Positions 42,250-51,216 of a stretch of 64,000 nt of DNA are shown piece after piece. Source of the stretch: Sunxiuqinia rutila (GTDB lineage: Bacteria; Bacteroidota; Bacteroidia; Bacteroidales; Prolixibacteraceae); contig NZ_JBNGOT010000001.1 in the NCBI RefSeq assembly GCF_050589705.1, positions 1 through 64,000 of the forward strand, read 5' to 3'. A program made the translations under genes and the position numbers. Numbering within the stretch: the stretch's first letter is position 1; every line of letters starts with the position of its first letter. The notes below the pieces were generated by a model. That model made no database searches, had not been told where the DNA came from, and was given only the letters and a program-made list of their open reading frames with translations.

Positions 42250-42281
42250 ACGGGAATTCGAAAGAACTCCCGTTTTTTTTT
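42250..42281. terminator. Shared terminator between convergent ROK and SDR genes
   Basis: The stem ACGGGA/TCCCGT encloses a 12-nt loop and is followed by TTTTTTTT on the + strand. An A-run precedes it, so it can also act on the minus strand. Confidence 0.85.
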
Positions 42282-43302
42282 AGCTAATATCTTTTTGAAA
42301 CAAATGAGCGATGTCGCAAATGGTTTCGTCCAGGTTGCGGTAGTGAAAATCAATTGTTTTCTGAATTTTCTCTCCATTGTACCGATGAATTAGGTTGGAG
42401 CCGGAAACAGCTTCCCGCGTGATTTGAGGACGTTTCCCTGAGAAAAAGCTGGCTAAACGCGCAGCCCGCCAAGCCATTTGTAAAACAAGGTCGGAAGCAA
42501 AGGTTCGGGGGCGTGGCTTCTGCAGTGAATCAGCTATCTTATTGAAGAAATTCTGATAGCTCATGTTGCCTGCGTTCAATATAAAACGCTGGTTTTTAGT
42601 CTTCATAAAGTTCTGCTCATCCATCAGTTGAACCATAGCCGAAGCGACATCCCGCACATCCACAAAACCGGTTTCGCCTTTGGTGTAATACTTTAGGCCT
42701 TTGGCAATAGCCTGGAAAAGCTTGGGACTCCCAATATCCCAGTTGCCCGGCCCCAAAATAATGGATGGATTGACAATAACAGCTTCCAGTCCTTCTTCAA
42801 TGCCGCGCCACACTTCCATTTCAGAAAAGAACTTACTCAGGCTGTAGCCCGATTTTCGCTTGGATGGAATCCAATAGGTTTCTTCGTTAATTTCGCTGCC
42901 GTCCTGGGTTTTTCCCAAGGCCGCAATGGAGCTAACATGGCAAAACTTCTTTACGTTATGATGAAGAGCCGCATCAATGATATTGGCTGTTCCTTTCACA
43001 TTGTTGTTAAGCATGCTGTCGCGGTCGTTGGCATGAAACGATACAATGGCCGCACAATGATAGACTTCAGAAACCCCGACAAGGAGCTCTTCCATGCTGT
43101 GGTTGTCCAAAATATCACCTTCCACCCATTCAATTTGCTCATAAAGCTGGTCGGCTTGGTCGGTGTAGTAGGCAAACACTTTTTTCACCCCTTTCACATT
43201 GCTGGTGGATCGCTTTAAAACGCGCACCTGTTTGCCTGAACTTAATAAATTGAATAGCAAATGTGAACCAACTAACCCTGTGCCTCCGGTAACAAAAATC
43301 AT
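42280..43302 (-). CDS. NAD(P)-dependent epimerase/dehydratase, extended SDR
   Basis: A protein of 340 residues. The nucleotide-binding motif is FVTGGTGLVGSHLL (residues 3-16), the catalytic Tyr/Lys pair is GYSLSKF, and the mid region VYHCAAIVSF matches dihydroflavonol-reductase/hopanoid-associated type SDRs. There is no signal peptide. The substrate is unknown; related Bacteroidota proteins act on sugar nucleotides or sterol-like compounds. It faces the ROK gene and starts upstream of the PNPOx gene on the same strand. Confidence 0.85.
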   Translation of the reverse strand: MIFVTGGTGLVGSHLLFNLLSSGKQVRVLKRSTSNVKGVKKVFAYYTDQADQLYEQIEWVEGDILDNHSMEELLVGVSEVYHCAAIVSFHANDRDSMLNNNVKGTANIIDAALHHNVKKFCHVSSIAALGKTQDGSEINEETYWIPSKRKSGYSLSKFFSEMEVWRGIEEGLEAVIVNPSIILGPGNWDIGSPKLFQAIAKGLKYYTKGETGFVDVRDVASAMVQLMDEQNFMKTKNQRFILNAGNMSYQNFFNKIADSLQKPRPRTFASDLVLQMAWRAARLASFFSGKRPQITREAVSGSNLIHRYNGEKIQKTIDFHYRNLDETICDIAHLFQKDIS

Positions 43303-43367
43303 AGTTTACAATTCAAAAGTAAGCGTTTAAAAGTAACAAGAATCTGCGAGCCGGCCAACGGCTATTC

Positions 43368-43859
43368 TTATTCTTTATGCTGGTTCCAGGGAGTCACGGC
43401 CTTGGCTCCAAATTCTTTGGCGGTAATCTTTTTGATGTGAACTTTCATGATGCCAACGTTGAGTACAGCTGGTTTTCCGAATTTAAACTCGCGGTCGCTG
43501 TACTGAGCCATGGTTTGCTGAAGCATGCGGTACTTTTCGTCATAGTCATCAATAATTTCAACTTCACCTTCAACAAGCACCGATTTTGATTTGACGCGGT
43601 AGCTGCAGCCTACCCGGACATCCTGCCAGGTCAGTTCTTCGCCCAGGGTCCAGTTAATGCATACGTTGGGGTTTTTTCGGATGGTTTCCCAAAGGCGCCC
43701 TTCCTGGGCCGAATGCAGGACAATCGTGTCGCCATCATAGCCAAAGTTCATGGGCAAAACGTAGGGAACATCACCGTCTGACATGGCCACAAAACAGGTT
43801 TTGCAAGCTCGGATAATGTCGTCTATTTCTTCACGATTCTCAATAAACAAAGTTCTCAT
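43368..43859 (-). CDS. Pyridoxamine 5'-phosphate oxidase-like FMN-binding protein
   Basis: A protein of 163 residues with the split-barrel fold: FVAMSDGDVPYVLPMNFGYDGDTIVLHSAQEGRLWETIRKNPNVCINW, then VLVEGEVEIIDDYDEKYRMLQQTM. The HSAQEGRLW stretch is typical of the NimA-like branch of this superfamily. It binds a flavin, but the substrate is unknown. It lies between DnaG and the SDR on the minus strand and may be co-transcribed with dnaG (13 bp gap). Confidence 0.85.
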   Translation of the reverse strand: MRTLFIENREEIDDIIRACKTCFVAMSDGDVPYVLPMNFGYDGDTIVLHSAQEGRLWETIRKNPNVCINWTLGEELTWQDVRVGCSYRVKSKSVLVEGEVEIIDDYDEKYRMLQQTMAQYSDREFKFGKPAVLNVGIMKVHIKKITAKEFGAKAVTPWNQHKE

Positions 43860-43872
43860 GTGATTCTATTTT

Positions 43873-45819
43873 TTAGCGGGTAATGGTCCGGTTTCCCAGC
43901 TGGATCGACAGGTGTTTTTCTACTTTTTTCAGGTTGAGGTATTGGTTTTGAAGGCTCATCACCTTTTCGATGTCGGAGGCAGCCAGCTGAATGCTTTTTT
44001 CCAGCTCCGAAAGCATGTTTTTTACTTTCCGGAGTTTGTATTCCTGCACAACCTTGGGAACGATCAAATCCAGAATTTCATCTTCAGCCTCCACAAAGGC
44101 GCCGCCACGGGTCCAACGTTTGCTCTCGGTGTACTTTTCAGAAAGCAGGTCGCTGGCAAGTTGGCTAATGCGCTGGTCGGAGTGATTGGTGAAAAACGGC
44201 ATGGGCTTGAAATCGGTATTGTCAAGGTTTTCGCGGAAAAAGTCCAGAAACTGGTTGATCAGCGCATTGTCGGAATTCAGCCCATCATTTTCAATTTCCT
44301 CCAACACAAAACGCCCAACCGAGATAGAAATCGTTTCATCGGGATTTTCGCCTTCCTCCTCAAAAACTTCGGTGTGAAAATATTTAAGTAAGACACGCAG
44401 AATTTCGCGTTCTTCAATTTCGCAGAGGTTCTTCACCGTATTTACCGGCTGAGGAGTCGCTGGCTGTTGCTGTTGAACAGCTTTTGCCCGGTACTCTTTC
44501 CGACGATGATCCTCTGACTCTTTCATCATAATTTTTCGGATCTCGGTGTACAGAATATCTTCTCCCACATCCATCAGCGTGCTGCATTCTTTGATGTACA
44601 TTGAGCGGGTGATGGTATCGGGAACTACCGATATGGAGCGCACAATGTTGCTGATCATGCGGGCTCTGCTTACCGGATCGTTTTCCGACTTTTCGAGCAG
44701 CAGCTTGGTTTTAAACCGGATGAAATCGGTTTGGTGTTCCTCGATGTACTCCTGCAGTTGCGTCGAGCTCATGGAGCGGGCAAACGAGTCGGGGTCTTCT
44801 CCTTGCGGAAGGAGCAGCACTTTGACGTTCATGCCTTCTTCAAGCACCAGGTCAATTCCGCGCAGCGATGCTTTGATTCCAGCCTCGTCGCCATCATAAA
44901 TAATGGTGATGTTGGGCGAGAATCGCTTGATTAGTCGGATTTGATCCGGGGTGAGAGCTGTTCCCGAGGAAGCTACTACATTTTCGATGCCTGCCTGGTG
45001 AAAGGCCAGCACATCGGTATATCCTTCTACCAGGTAGCACTTGTCTTGCCGTGTAATCTCGCGTTTAGCCTGGAAAATGCCATAAAGTACCCGGCTTTTG
45101 TGGTAAATTTCCGATTCGGGCGAATTCAGGTATTTGGCTATATTTTTATCACTTTTCAGTGTTCGCCCCCCAAAAGCAGTCACCCGTCCCGCCACATTGT
45201 GAATGGGAAACATGACCCGTCCGGAGAAGCGGTCGCGCACCCAGTCATCGCGTTTAATAGTCAGCCCGGTTTTTTCCAGGTATTCCATTTTATAGCCTTG
45301 CTTTTGCGCGGCCTGGGTAAAGATGTCTTTGCCATCAGGACAGTATCCCAATTCAAATTTTTTGATGATGGTGTCCTGAAGTCCCCGTTCACGCAAGTAG
45401 CTAAGGCCAATGGTTCGGCCTTCATTTTCTTCCCAAATGTAACGGGTGAAATATTTTTGTGCGTAAGCCGATGCAATCATCATGCTTTCGCGGTCGTCTT
45501 TCAGTTGCTTCTGATGTTCTGTTTCCTCTTCTTCCTGAACATCGATATGGTATTTTTTGGCCAGCCATTTCAGGGCTTCGGGATACGAGAGTGCCTCATG
45601 CTCCATGATGAAGTTAACGGCATTGCCTCCTTTTCCACAGCCAAAACACTTAAAAATACCTTTTGCGGGCGACACGATAAACGATGGTGTCTTTTCGTTA
45701 TGAAACGGACATAACCCAAGCTGGTTGACTCCCCTTCGCTTCAGTGTCACAAACTCCGAGACCACATCTGAAATCTCGGCTGCATCCATTATTCGGTCAA
45801 TTGTTGCCTGGTCAATCAT
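43873..45819 (-). CDS. dnaG: DNA primase DnaG
   Basis: A protein of 648 residues from ATG 45819 (a GTG two codons upstream is the alternative). The CHC2 zinc finger is in GLCPFHNEKTPSF with KCFGCGKGGN, the TOPRIM fold in YLVEGYTDVLAFHQAGIENVVASSGTALT, and the acidic catalytic loop in YDGDEAGIKA. The C-terminal third is the DnaB-binding region, poorly conserved as usual. It makes RNA primers for replication. Oriented leftward with the PNPOx gene downstream. Confidence 0.95.
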   Translation of the reverse strand: MIDQATIDRIMDAAEISDVVSEFVTLKRRGVNQLGLCPFHNEKTPSFIVSPAKGIFKCFGCGKGGNAVNFIMEHEALSYPEALKWLAKKYHIDVQEEEETEHQKQLKDDRESMMIASAYAQKYFTRYIWEENEGRTIGLSYLRERGLQDTIIKKFELGYCPDGKDIFTQAAQKQGYKMEYLEKTGLTIKRDDWVRDRFSGRVMFPIHNVAGRVTAFGGRTLKSDKNIAKYLNSPESEIYHKSRVLYGIFQAKREITRQDKCYLVEGYTDVLAFHQAGIENVVASSGTALTPDQIRLIKRFSPNITIIYDGDEAGIKASLRGIDLVLEEGMNVKVLLLPQGEDPDSFARSMSSTQLQEYIEEHQTDFIRFKTKLLLEKSENDPVSRARMISNIVRSISVVPDTITRSMYIKECSTLMDVGEDILYTEIRKIMMKESEDHRRKEYRAKAVQQQQPATPQPVNTVKNLCEIEEREILRVLLKYFHTEVFEEEGENPDETISISVGRFVLEEIENDGLNSDNALINQFLDFFRENLDNTDFKPMPFFTNHSDQRISQLASDLLSEKYTESKRWTRGGAFVEAEDEILDLIVPKVVQEYKLRKVKNMLSELEKSIQLAASDIEKVMSLQNQYLNLKKVEKHLSIQLGNRTITR

Positions 45820-46055
45820 ACCCACAAAAGTAGGAAAATAGTCCTTAACTGGGCCGCGCTGTTGAAAAGTAATCGGCTACTGTGTGGAGTTCTCCTCTTT
45901 TAGCAAACAACTACCTGATGGGCGGCTGTTTCGTAAAATTGATCAAGGCTTTGAAAAGAGAGCAGACTTATCTTGCCGTGGCGCTTGAGTTTCTGACGGA
46001 TCGTTGCAAGTCCTGGCATTTCAGCTTATCTTTAAAAACAAAAAAACGCAGCGGA

Positions 46056-46751
46056 ATGAAAAAGAAATTGGTGGTTCTCACAGGGGCAGGAATGAGTCAG
46101 GAGAGTGGTATTCGTACTTTTCGGGATATGGGTGGACTGTGGGAAGAATATGATATTAGCGAGGTGGCCACACCTGAGGCCTGGGAGCGGAATCCGGAGC
46201 TGGTCATGCAATTTTACAATGACCGGCGCAAGCAGCTTTATGAGTGTAGCCCCAATGCCGGGCACCTTGGTCTGGCCGAGTTGGAGCAGGATTTTGATGT
46301 GCAAATTATCACGCAGAATGTGGATGACCTGCACGAACGGGCCGGAAGTTCCAAGGTGCTTCACTTGCATGGCGAATTGAAAAAAGTACGCAGCACCCGG
46401 TATCCCGATTTAATTTACGAACTGGATGGTTGGGAACTCAAATTTGGCGATTTGTGTGAGAAAGGACACCAGCTCCGTCCACACATTGTTTGGTTTGGCG
46501 AGGAAGTTCCGGCGATGGAGCAAGCTGTTCCCATGGTTGAGCAAGCCGATATTTTTGTGGTGGTAGGAACCTCGCTCAATGTTTATCCGGCAGCAGGACT
46601 CATGCATTATACCCACAAGGATACCCCGGTGTTTGTGGTTGATCCGGAGCGTCCTCCGGTTAGCATGAAGAAGGTGCAATTCATCGAAGAAAAGGCGGGG
46701 CTGGGCGTTCGCCTGTTGCATGAAAGGCTGCAGAATTTTCGAAATTTCTAG
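46056..46751 (+). CDS. cobB: NAD-dependent protein deacylase, sirtuin (CobB-like)
   Basis: A protein of 231 residues from ATG 46056; frames upstream of this add non-homologous sequence. The sirtuin motifs are VLTGAGMSQESGIRTFRDMGGLWE, ITQNVDDLHERAGS, LHLHGE and VVGTSLNVYPAA. It removes acyl groups from lysine using NAD+. The zinc-ribbon Cys residues of most sirtuins are almost all missing: the insert after HLHGE has one Cys (GDLCEKG). This is seen in some bacterial sirtuins. It is divergent from dnaG, with 236 bp between starts. Confidence 0.88.
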   Translation: MKKKLVVLTGAGMSQESGIRTFRDMGGLWEEYDISEVATPEAWERNPELVMQFYNDRRKQLYECSPNAGHLGLAELEQDFDVQIITQNVDDLHERAGSSKVLHLHGELKKVRSTRYPDLIYELDGWELKFGDLCEKGHQLRPHIVWFGEEVPAMEQAVPMVEQADIFVVVGTSLNVYPAAGLMHYTHKDTPVFVVDPERPPVSMKKVQFIEEKAGLGVRLLHERLQNFRNF

Positions 46752-46919
46752 TGGTTTGCATGCTTAACCCCGTTTAACAATTCCTGCTGCTTCCCCGAAC
46801 ACTTTTCGATTTTTAAAATTAAAGATCAATTTTTTCAAAAAAAGTGAAACGATTGCAGGGAACGGGAGTCTTATTGAAAGCCAGAAAACAAATACAAACC
46901 ATTTGAAAGAACCTGAACA

Positions 46920-49271
46920 ATGCTCAGAAAACTAATTTTCCTGTTGCTTGTATGTGCCTGTACCGTTGGTTCGATGCACGCCCGGAATGATAAGGAGAAA
47001 CTTAACCGGAAAACCTTAAGTGGTCACGTTGTGGATGCCAGCAGTGGTGAAAGCCTGATTGGGGCATCGGTTTTGATTCAGGAGCTTGGGATGGGAACTG
47101 TCAGCAACAGCTATGGGTTTTATTCACTGGCTGTTGCCCCCGGAACTTATACGCTGGTATGCAGTTATATCGGTTACGAGGATTTGGTGCAACAGCTTGT
47201 ATTGACCGAAGATCAGCGACTGGAAATTGGTTTGGCTGCGGAGTCGGAAGAACTGAAGGAGATTCAGGTGTTTGGCGAACGAAAAGATCAAAACATCACC
47301 CGGGTGGAAATGGGGGTGGAGCGGCTGCAAACGAAAACCATAAAATCCATTCCAGCGTTGATGGGGGAGGTGGATTTAATTAAAGCGATTCAGCTTTTGC
47401 CGGGCGTGCATTCAACGGCTGAAGGTGGTTCGGGCTTTAGTGTGCGTGGCGGAAGCCCTGACCAGAACCTGATTTTGCTGGATGAAGCAACGGTTTACAA
47501 TGCCTCTCACCTGATGGGCTTCTTTTCAGTATTTAACAACGATGCGGTCAAGGACCTCAAACTATACAAGGGCGATGTGCCTGCCCAATACGGGGGACGC
47601 CTTTCATCGCTGCTTGATGTGCGGATGAAGGATGGGAACTCCAAAACGTTTGCGGGAGCAGGTGGCATTGGCACCATTTCGAGCCGACTGACGCTGGAAG
47701 GGCCGCTAAAAGAGGACCAAACAACCGTGCTTTTATCGGGACGACGAACTTACATGGATTTGTTTCTGCCGCTCTCGTCGGATGAGGATGTAAAAAACAG
47801 CCGGCTCTATTTTTACGATGCCAGCCTGAAACTTTCGCATCGCTTCAACGAAAATAATCGCTTATATGTGAGTTCCTACCTCGGACGCGATATCATGAAA
47901 AGCAATTTCTTCAGGATGGGGTTTGGAAATAAAACCTTGACTACGCGCTGGAATCATATCTTTTCCAACAAACTGTTTATGAACTTAACGGCGGTCTGGA
48001 GTCGCTACGACTATGAATTGGGAACCGATGAAGAAGACCCGGAATCATGGCTTTGGGAATCAGACCTGGAAGATCTGGGCATAAAGGTGGATTTTGGCTA
48101 TTACATCACCCCGTGGCATTCACTGAAATTTGGATTGCAGAGTTTTCACCATGCCTTTAATCCGGGAATGGCGATGGGGATTGGCGAGCAATCGATCTTT
48201 GGTGAGTACCAGGTGGGTGAAAATTATGCCTTGGAGCACGCCGGCTACCTTTCGCACCAGCACCATATTGGCGAGAAACTGGTGTTGAAGTACGGGCTAA
48301 GGCTATCCCTTTTTCAGAATATTGGCGAAGGGACTGTTTATGAGTATGGTGAAAATTATGAACCAGTTGATTCGACCAGCTACGCATCGGGCGAAGTGTA
48401 CCAAAACTACTGGGGAATAGAGCCGCGCTTTGGCGTAAACTACCTTCTGGCCCCGGATTGGTCACTGAAATTCAACTACAACCGCTCACGCCAAACCATT
48501 CAGCAGGCTTCCAATACGGCGGCAGGCAGTCCGCTTGATATCTGGTTTCCGGCCAGCCCCAATGTTAAGCCGCAGCTTGCCGACCAATTTGCGCTGGGAG
48601 TGTTTCACAACCTTCAGCAGAACCGTTATCAGCTTTCCATGGAAGCCTATTACAAGGATATGAAGAATACGGTTGATTTTGTGGATCATGCGGATTTGTT
48701 GTTGAATAAATACCTTGAAGGAGAATTGCGGGTGGGCAACTCCAAAGCGTATGGGCTGGAGTTGTTGATGAAAAAGACCGAAGGCAGATTGACCGGATGG
48801 CTTGGGTACACCCTGTCGCGGGCCGAACGTACGATTCCGGGCATCAATGATGGAAACAGCTATGCGGCTCCTTTTGATAAAACCCATGACTTTAGTTCGG
48901 TACTGAATTACGAGTTGAGCCAGCGTGTTTCGCTTTCGGCCAACTGGGTTTATTCCACCGGGCAGCCCGTGACTTTACCTGTTCAGCGCTATGAAATCAA
49001 TGGCACCATTGTTCCACATTATTCAGAGCGAAACGGGGCGCGTTACGATGATTATCATCGGTTGGATTTGTCGCTGACCCTGCAAAACCGGAAGAACAAC
49101 AGTAGAGCCTGGAAAGGGGAGTGGGTATTCTCGATCTACAATGCTTATAACCGCAAGAATACATGGGCCTTGAATTTCGTTCAGGATACCGAGAATCCGA
49201 CGCAAACCTATGCTGAAAAGACCTATTTGTTTCCGGTGATCCCAGCTGTTACTTATAACTTCAAATTTTAA
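46920..49271 (+). CDS. TonB-dependent receptor with carboxypeptidase-regulatory-like domain
   Basis: A 783-residue outer-membrane receptor. Signal peptide (1-21); CarboxypepD_reg-like domain (about 33-120: SGHVVDASSGESLIGASVLI, GFYSLAVAPGTYTLVCSYIGYE); plug (about 130-240: AEGGSGFSVRGGSPDQNLILLDEATVYNASHLMG, GDVPAQYGGRLSSLLDVRM); barrel to the C-terminal FKF. It lacks a SusD partner; the next gene is a DUF4249 lipoprotein 6 bp away, a known pairing in Bacteroidota. The ligand is unknown. Confidence 0.9.
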   Translation: MLRKLIFLLLVCACTVGSMHARNDKEKLNRKTLSGHVVDASSGESLIGASVLIQELGMGTVSNSYGFYSLAVAPGTYTLVCSYIGYEDLVQQLVLTEDQRLEIGLAAESEELKEIQVFGERKDQNITRVEMGVERLQTKTIKSIPALMGEVDLIKAIQLLPGVHSTAEGGSGFSVRGGSPDQNLILLDEATVYNASHLMGFFSVFNNDAVKDLKLYKGDVPAQYGGRLSSLLDVRMKDGNSKTFAGAGGIGTISSRLTLEGPLKEDQTTVLLSGRRTYMDLFLPLSSDEDVKNSRLYFYDASLKLSHRFNENNRLYVSSYLGRDIMKSNFFRMGFGNKTLTTRWNHIFSNKLFMNLTAVWSRYDYELGTDEEDPESWLWESDLEDLGIKVDFGYYITPWHSLKFGLQSFHHAFNPGMAMGIGEQSIFGEYQVGENYALEHAGYLSHQHHIGEKLVLKYGLRLSLFQNIGEGTVYEYGENYEPVDSTSYASGEVYQNYWGIEPRFGVNYLLAPDWSLKFNYNRSRQTIQQASNTAAGSPLDIWFPASPNVKPQLADQFALGVFHNLQQNRYQLSMEAYYKDMKNTVDFVDHADLLLNKYLEGELRVGNSKAYGLELLMKKTEGRLTGWLGYTLSRAERTIPGINDGNSYAAPFDKTHDFSSVLNYELSQRVSLSANWVYSTGQPVTLPVQRYEINGTIVPHYSERNGARYDDYHRLDLSLTLQNRKNNSRAWKGEWVFSIYNAYNRKNTWALNFVQDTENPTQTYAEKTYLFPVIPAVTYNFKF

Positions 49272-49277
49272 TTCACC

Positions 49278-50132
49278 ATGAACGCAAAATACTTGATCTC
49301 AATGTTGATGTTGTTGCTGGCCTGTACCGAGCGGGTTGACTTTGAGTTGGATGAAGCCGGAGAGCCGCTATTGGTTGTTTTTGGCGAAATAACCAGTGAT
49401 ACCCTGGCTCATGAAGTGAGGCTGAGTAAATCGGCTCCTTATTTTTCGAACCAGGAAGTAGAAATGGTGTCGGATGCACAGCTAAGCCTGAATGATGGAG
49501 AACAAACCATTCAGCTGACTGAAGATCCCATGCGGCCGGGCATTTACCAAACACCGGCCAATTATTTTGGGGTGGTTGGTCGGAAGTACCGGCTTGACAT
49601 TTCGAATGTGGATGTGAACTCGGACGGGGAGTGGGAAACCTACCGGGCCGAAACGGTGATGAAACCAACGGCGCCGGTTTATGGAGCGGCCGTGGTTTAT
49701 AATGTGAGCTGGGAAGGTTGGGAAGTTGGGGTGTTCAGTAAAGATAATCCGGCTACTGAGGACTATTATTTGTTTAAAGTTTATCAAAACGGCGTTCTTG
49801 CTACCGACTCGCTGCATAATTACCGGGCTGTGGATGATCGTTTTTTTAATGGCAATGAACTTCAAGGAGCCTTTGTGCAGTATTTTGATGAGGAGAAAGG
49901 GGAGTATGTTGCCAAAGGCGACACCATTACTCTGGAAATGGCTGGAATTACGAAGGCTTATTACGAATTTCTTGTTGGGGTTGATCGGGAAACAGGGACA
50001 AAAGTGCCGCTATTTAGTGGTCCGCCAGCCAATGTTAAGGGAAATATCAGCAATGGAGCTCTTGGTTTTTTTGCGGTAATGGAGGTTGAACGGGCATCCA
50101 CTATTTTTACAGGCGCTACGATTAGCGATTGA
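49278..50132 (+). CDS. DUF4249 lipoprotein, partner of the TonB receptor
   Basis: A protein of 284 residues. The lipobox LLAC puts the lipidated Cys at 16. The mature part shows the DUF4249 pattern (LLVVFGEITSDTLAHEVRLSKSAPYF, SLNDGEQTIQLTED, GIYQTPANYFGVVGRKYRL, FNGNELQGAFVQYFD). DUF4249 proteins are surface lipoproteins found right behind TonB-dependent receptors, so it likely helps capture the same ligand. It converges with comF with a 19-bp gap. Confidence 0.88.
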   Translation: MNAKYLISMLMLLLACTERVDFELDEAGEPLLVVFGEITSDTLAHEVRLSKSAPYFSNQEVEMVSDAQLSLNDGEQTIQLTEDPMRPGIYQTPANYFGVVGRKYRLDISNVDVNSDGEWETYRAETVMKPTAPVYGAAVVYNVSWEGWEVGVFSKDNPATEDYYLFKVYQNGVLATDSLHNYRAVDDRFFNGNELQGAFVQYFDEEKGEYVAKGDTITLEMAGITKAYYEFLVGVDRETGTKVPLFSGPPANVKGNISNGALGFFAVMEVERASTIFTGATISD

Positions 50133-50151
50133 GCTTTGGTCAGCTTATAAA

Positions 50152-50847
50152 TCAGGCTATAGCCAGGGTCAGAATGCTGATTTTTGCCGAACAGTCCCTC
50201 AAAATGGTTGCTCCACAGGCTTCCAGCGTTGCTCCGGTTGTAACCACATCATCAATCAGTAACAGGTGCTTGCCTTCGAACCGTTCCGGATGTCGGAGCT
50301 CGAAAATGGTTTCCACATTTTCCCATCGTTCGTAGCGTCCTTTTTTGGTTTGGGTACTCGAAAACTTTTTGCGAATGAGTGCTTCCTGTTCAACCGGGAT
50401 GCCAAGTTTATCCGACAAGCCTTTGGCCAGATGATAGCTTTGATTATAGCCTCTTTTGCGTTCTTTTCGAGGATGGAGGGGAACCGGGCAAAGAAAATCG
50501 ACAGATTGAATCCATTTGGTATCCTGAATTTCCAAAGCAAATTGAGCGCCCATGTATTCTCCAAGTTGTTTCAGCCCACGGTATTTGAGTTGATGCAGTA
50601 TTTTTTGGTACGGACTTCCTTTTTTGAAATCGAAATAAGCACAGGCTCGTTCAATGGGCAGCCGCCCGTAAAAAAGCTGTTCCATGGGGTTGTCTGGTTC
50701 GTTGTGGTAATTAGTGCGGGGCAGATGAAGCTGGCATTTCAGGCACAGGTAAGTTTCGGTAGCAATCAGCTTGTCGCCACAGACCAGGCACAAACGTGGA
50801 TAAAACAGCTCCAAAAAAGCATTTAGGTAATTTGACCGATTCAACAT
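50152..50847 (-). CDS. ComF-family phosphoribosyltransferase-like protein
   Basis: A protein of 231 residues from ATG 50847 (TTG two codons upstream is the alternative). The N-terminal double zinc ribbon is seen in CLVCGD and CLKCQLHLP, and the PRT core in DFLCPVPLHPRKERKRGYNQS and the PRPP loop LLLIDDVVTTGATLEACG. ComF proteins aid natural transformation in some bacteria; elsewhere they link to recombination or purine metabolism. The complete PRPP loop suggests an active fold. Confidence 0.9.
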   Translation of the reverse strand: MLNRSNYLNAFLELFYPRLCLVCGDKLIATETYLCLKCQLHLPRTNYHNEPDNPMEQLFYGRLPIERACAYFDFKKGSPYQKILHQLKYRGLKQLGEYMGAQFALEIQDTKWIQSVDFLCPVPLHPRKERKRGYNQSYHLAKGLSDKLGIPVEQEALIRKKFSSTQTKKGRYERWENVETIFELRHPERFEGKHLLLIDDVVTTGATLEACGATILRDCSAKISILTLAIA

Positions 50848-50985
50848 GAACAACTAATTTTTAAGAAAAGATAATGCAAATTGATCAATCGGGCACTTTG
50901 TTTTAACAATTCACTCACAGGAAGATAAACCATAGTTAAACTTAGCTTGCAGGGGAGTGCTTATCTTGTGGTAGTTTTAAATAAC

Positions 50986-51105
50986 ATGAAACAGAAAGCA
51001 GATGATGAAGACACCACCATCCCAGAAGGTCTTCATGGAGTGCTCCCGGAGGTCTTTTCTGGATCACCATTTGGTTTTCTGATTACCTCTTTCATTTTTT
51101 CCTAA
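50986..51105 (+). CDS. Possible 39-residue small protein
   Basis: ATG at 50986, TAA at 51103-51105. The product begins MKQKADDEDTTIPEGL and has a hydrophobic C-terminus (GFLITSFIFS). TAGTTTTA ahead of it at about 50971 differs from the -7 consensus at one position. A good terminator begins 4 bp after the stop. It could equally be a non-coding leader or small RNA. Confidence 0.3.
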   Translation: MKQKADDEDTTIPEGLHGVLPEVFSGSPFGFLITSFIFS

Positions 51106-51108
51106 AAG

Positions 51109-51133
51109 AAGGTTGCTCTCAGGCGGCCTTTTT
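51109..51133 (+). terminator. Terminator of a short upstream transcript
   Basis: The stem AAGGTTGC/GCGGCCTT (two G-U pairs) with loop TCTCAG is followed by TTT. It lies between comF and the cytochrome/SUMF1 gene in + orientation. Confidence 0.65.
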
Positions 51134-51176
51134 CACTTAATTTTTACAAAAAAACTATTTTTGAACTTGTTTTTGC

Positions 51177-51184
51177 TAAATTTG
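51177..51184 (+). promoter_or_regulatory. -7 box of the cytochrome/SUMF1 operon
   Basis: TAAATTTG is a perfect TAnnTTTG box 32 bp ahead of the ATG at 51217. The nearest TTTG (51160-51163) has a short 13-bp spacer. Confidence 0.5.
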
Positions 51185-51216
51185 GGTGCAAACTACTCTT
51201 AATTCAAACCAACTAA

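Larger units (their letters stand above)
50854..51216. other. Intergenic region with a possible short transcript
   Basis: It contains a 39-codon frame (50986-51105), a rho-independent terminator (51109-51133) and a -7 box for the next gene (51177-51184). The terminator cannot serve the minus-strand comF gene, so a short + strand transcript upstream is implied. Confidence 0.5.

Noticed and set aside
44941..45714. Antisense frame of 257 codons inside dnaG
   Set aside because: dnaG is certain from zinc-finger and TOPRIM motifs; the antisense frame has no domain.
50266..50826. Antisense frame of 186 codons inside comF
   Set aside because: comF is supported by zinc ribbons and the PRPP loop; the antisense product has no recognisable feature.
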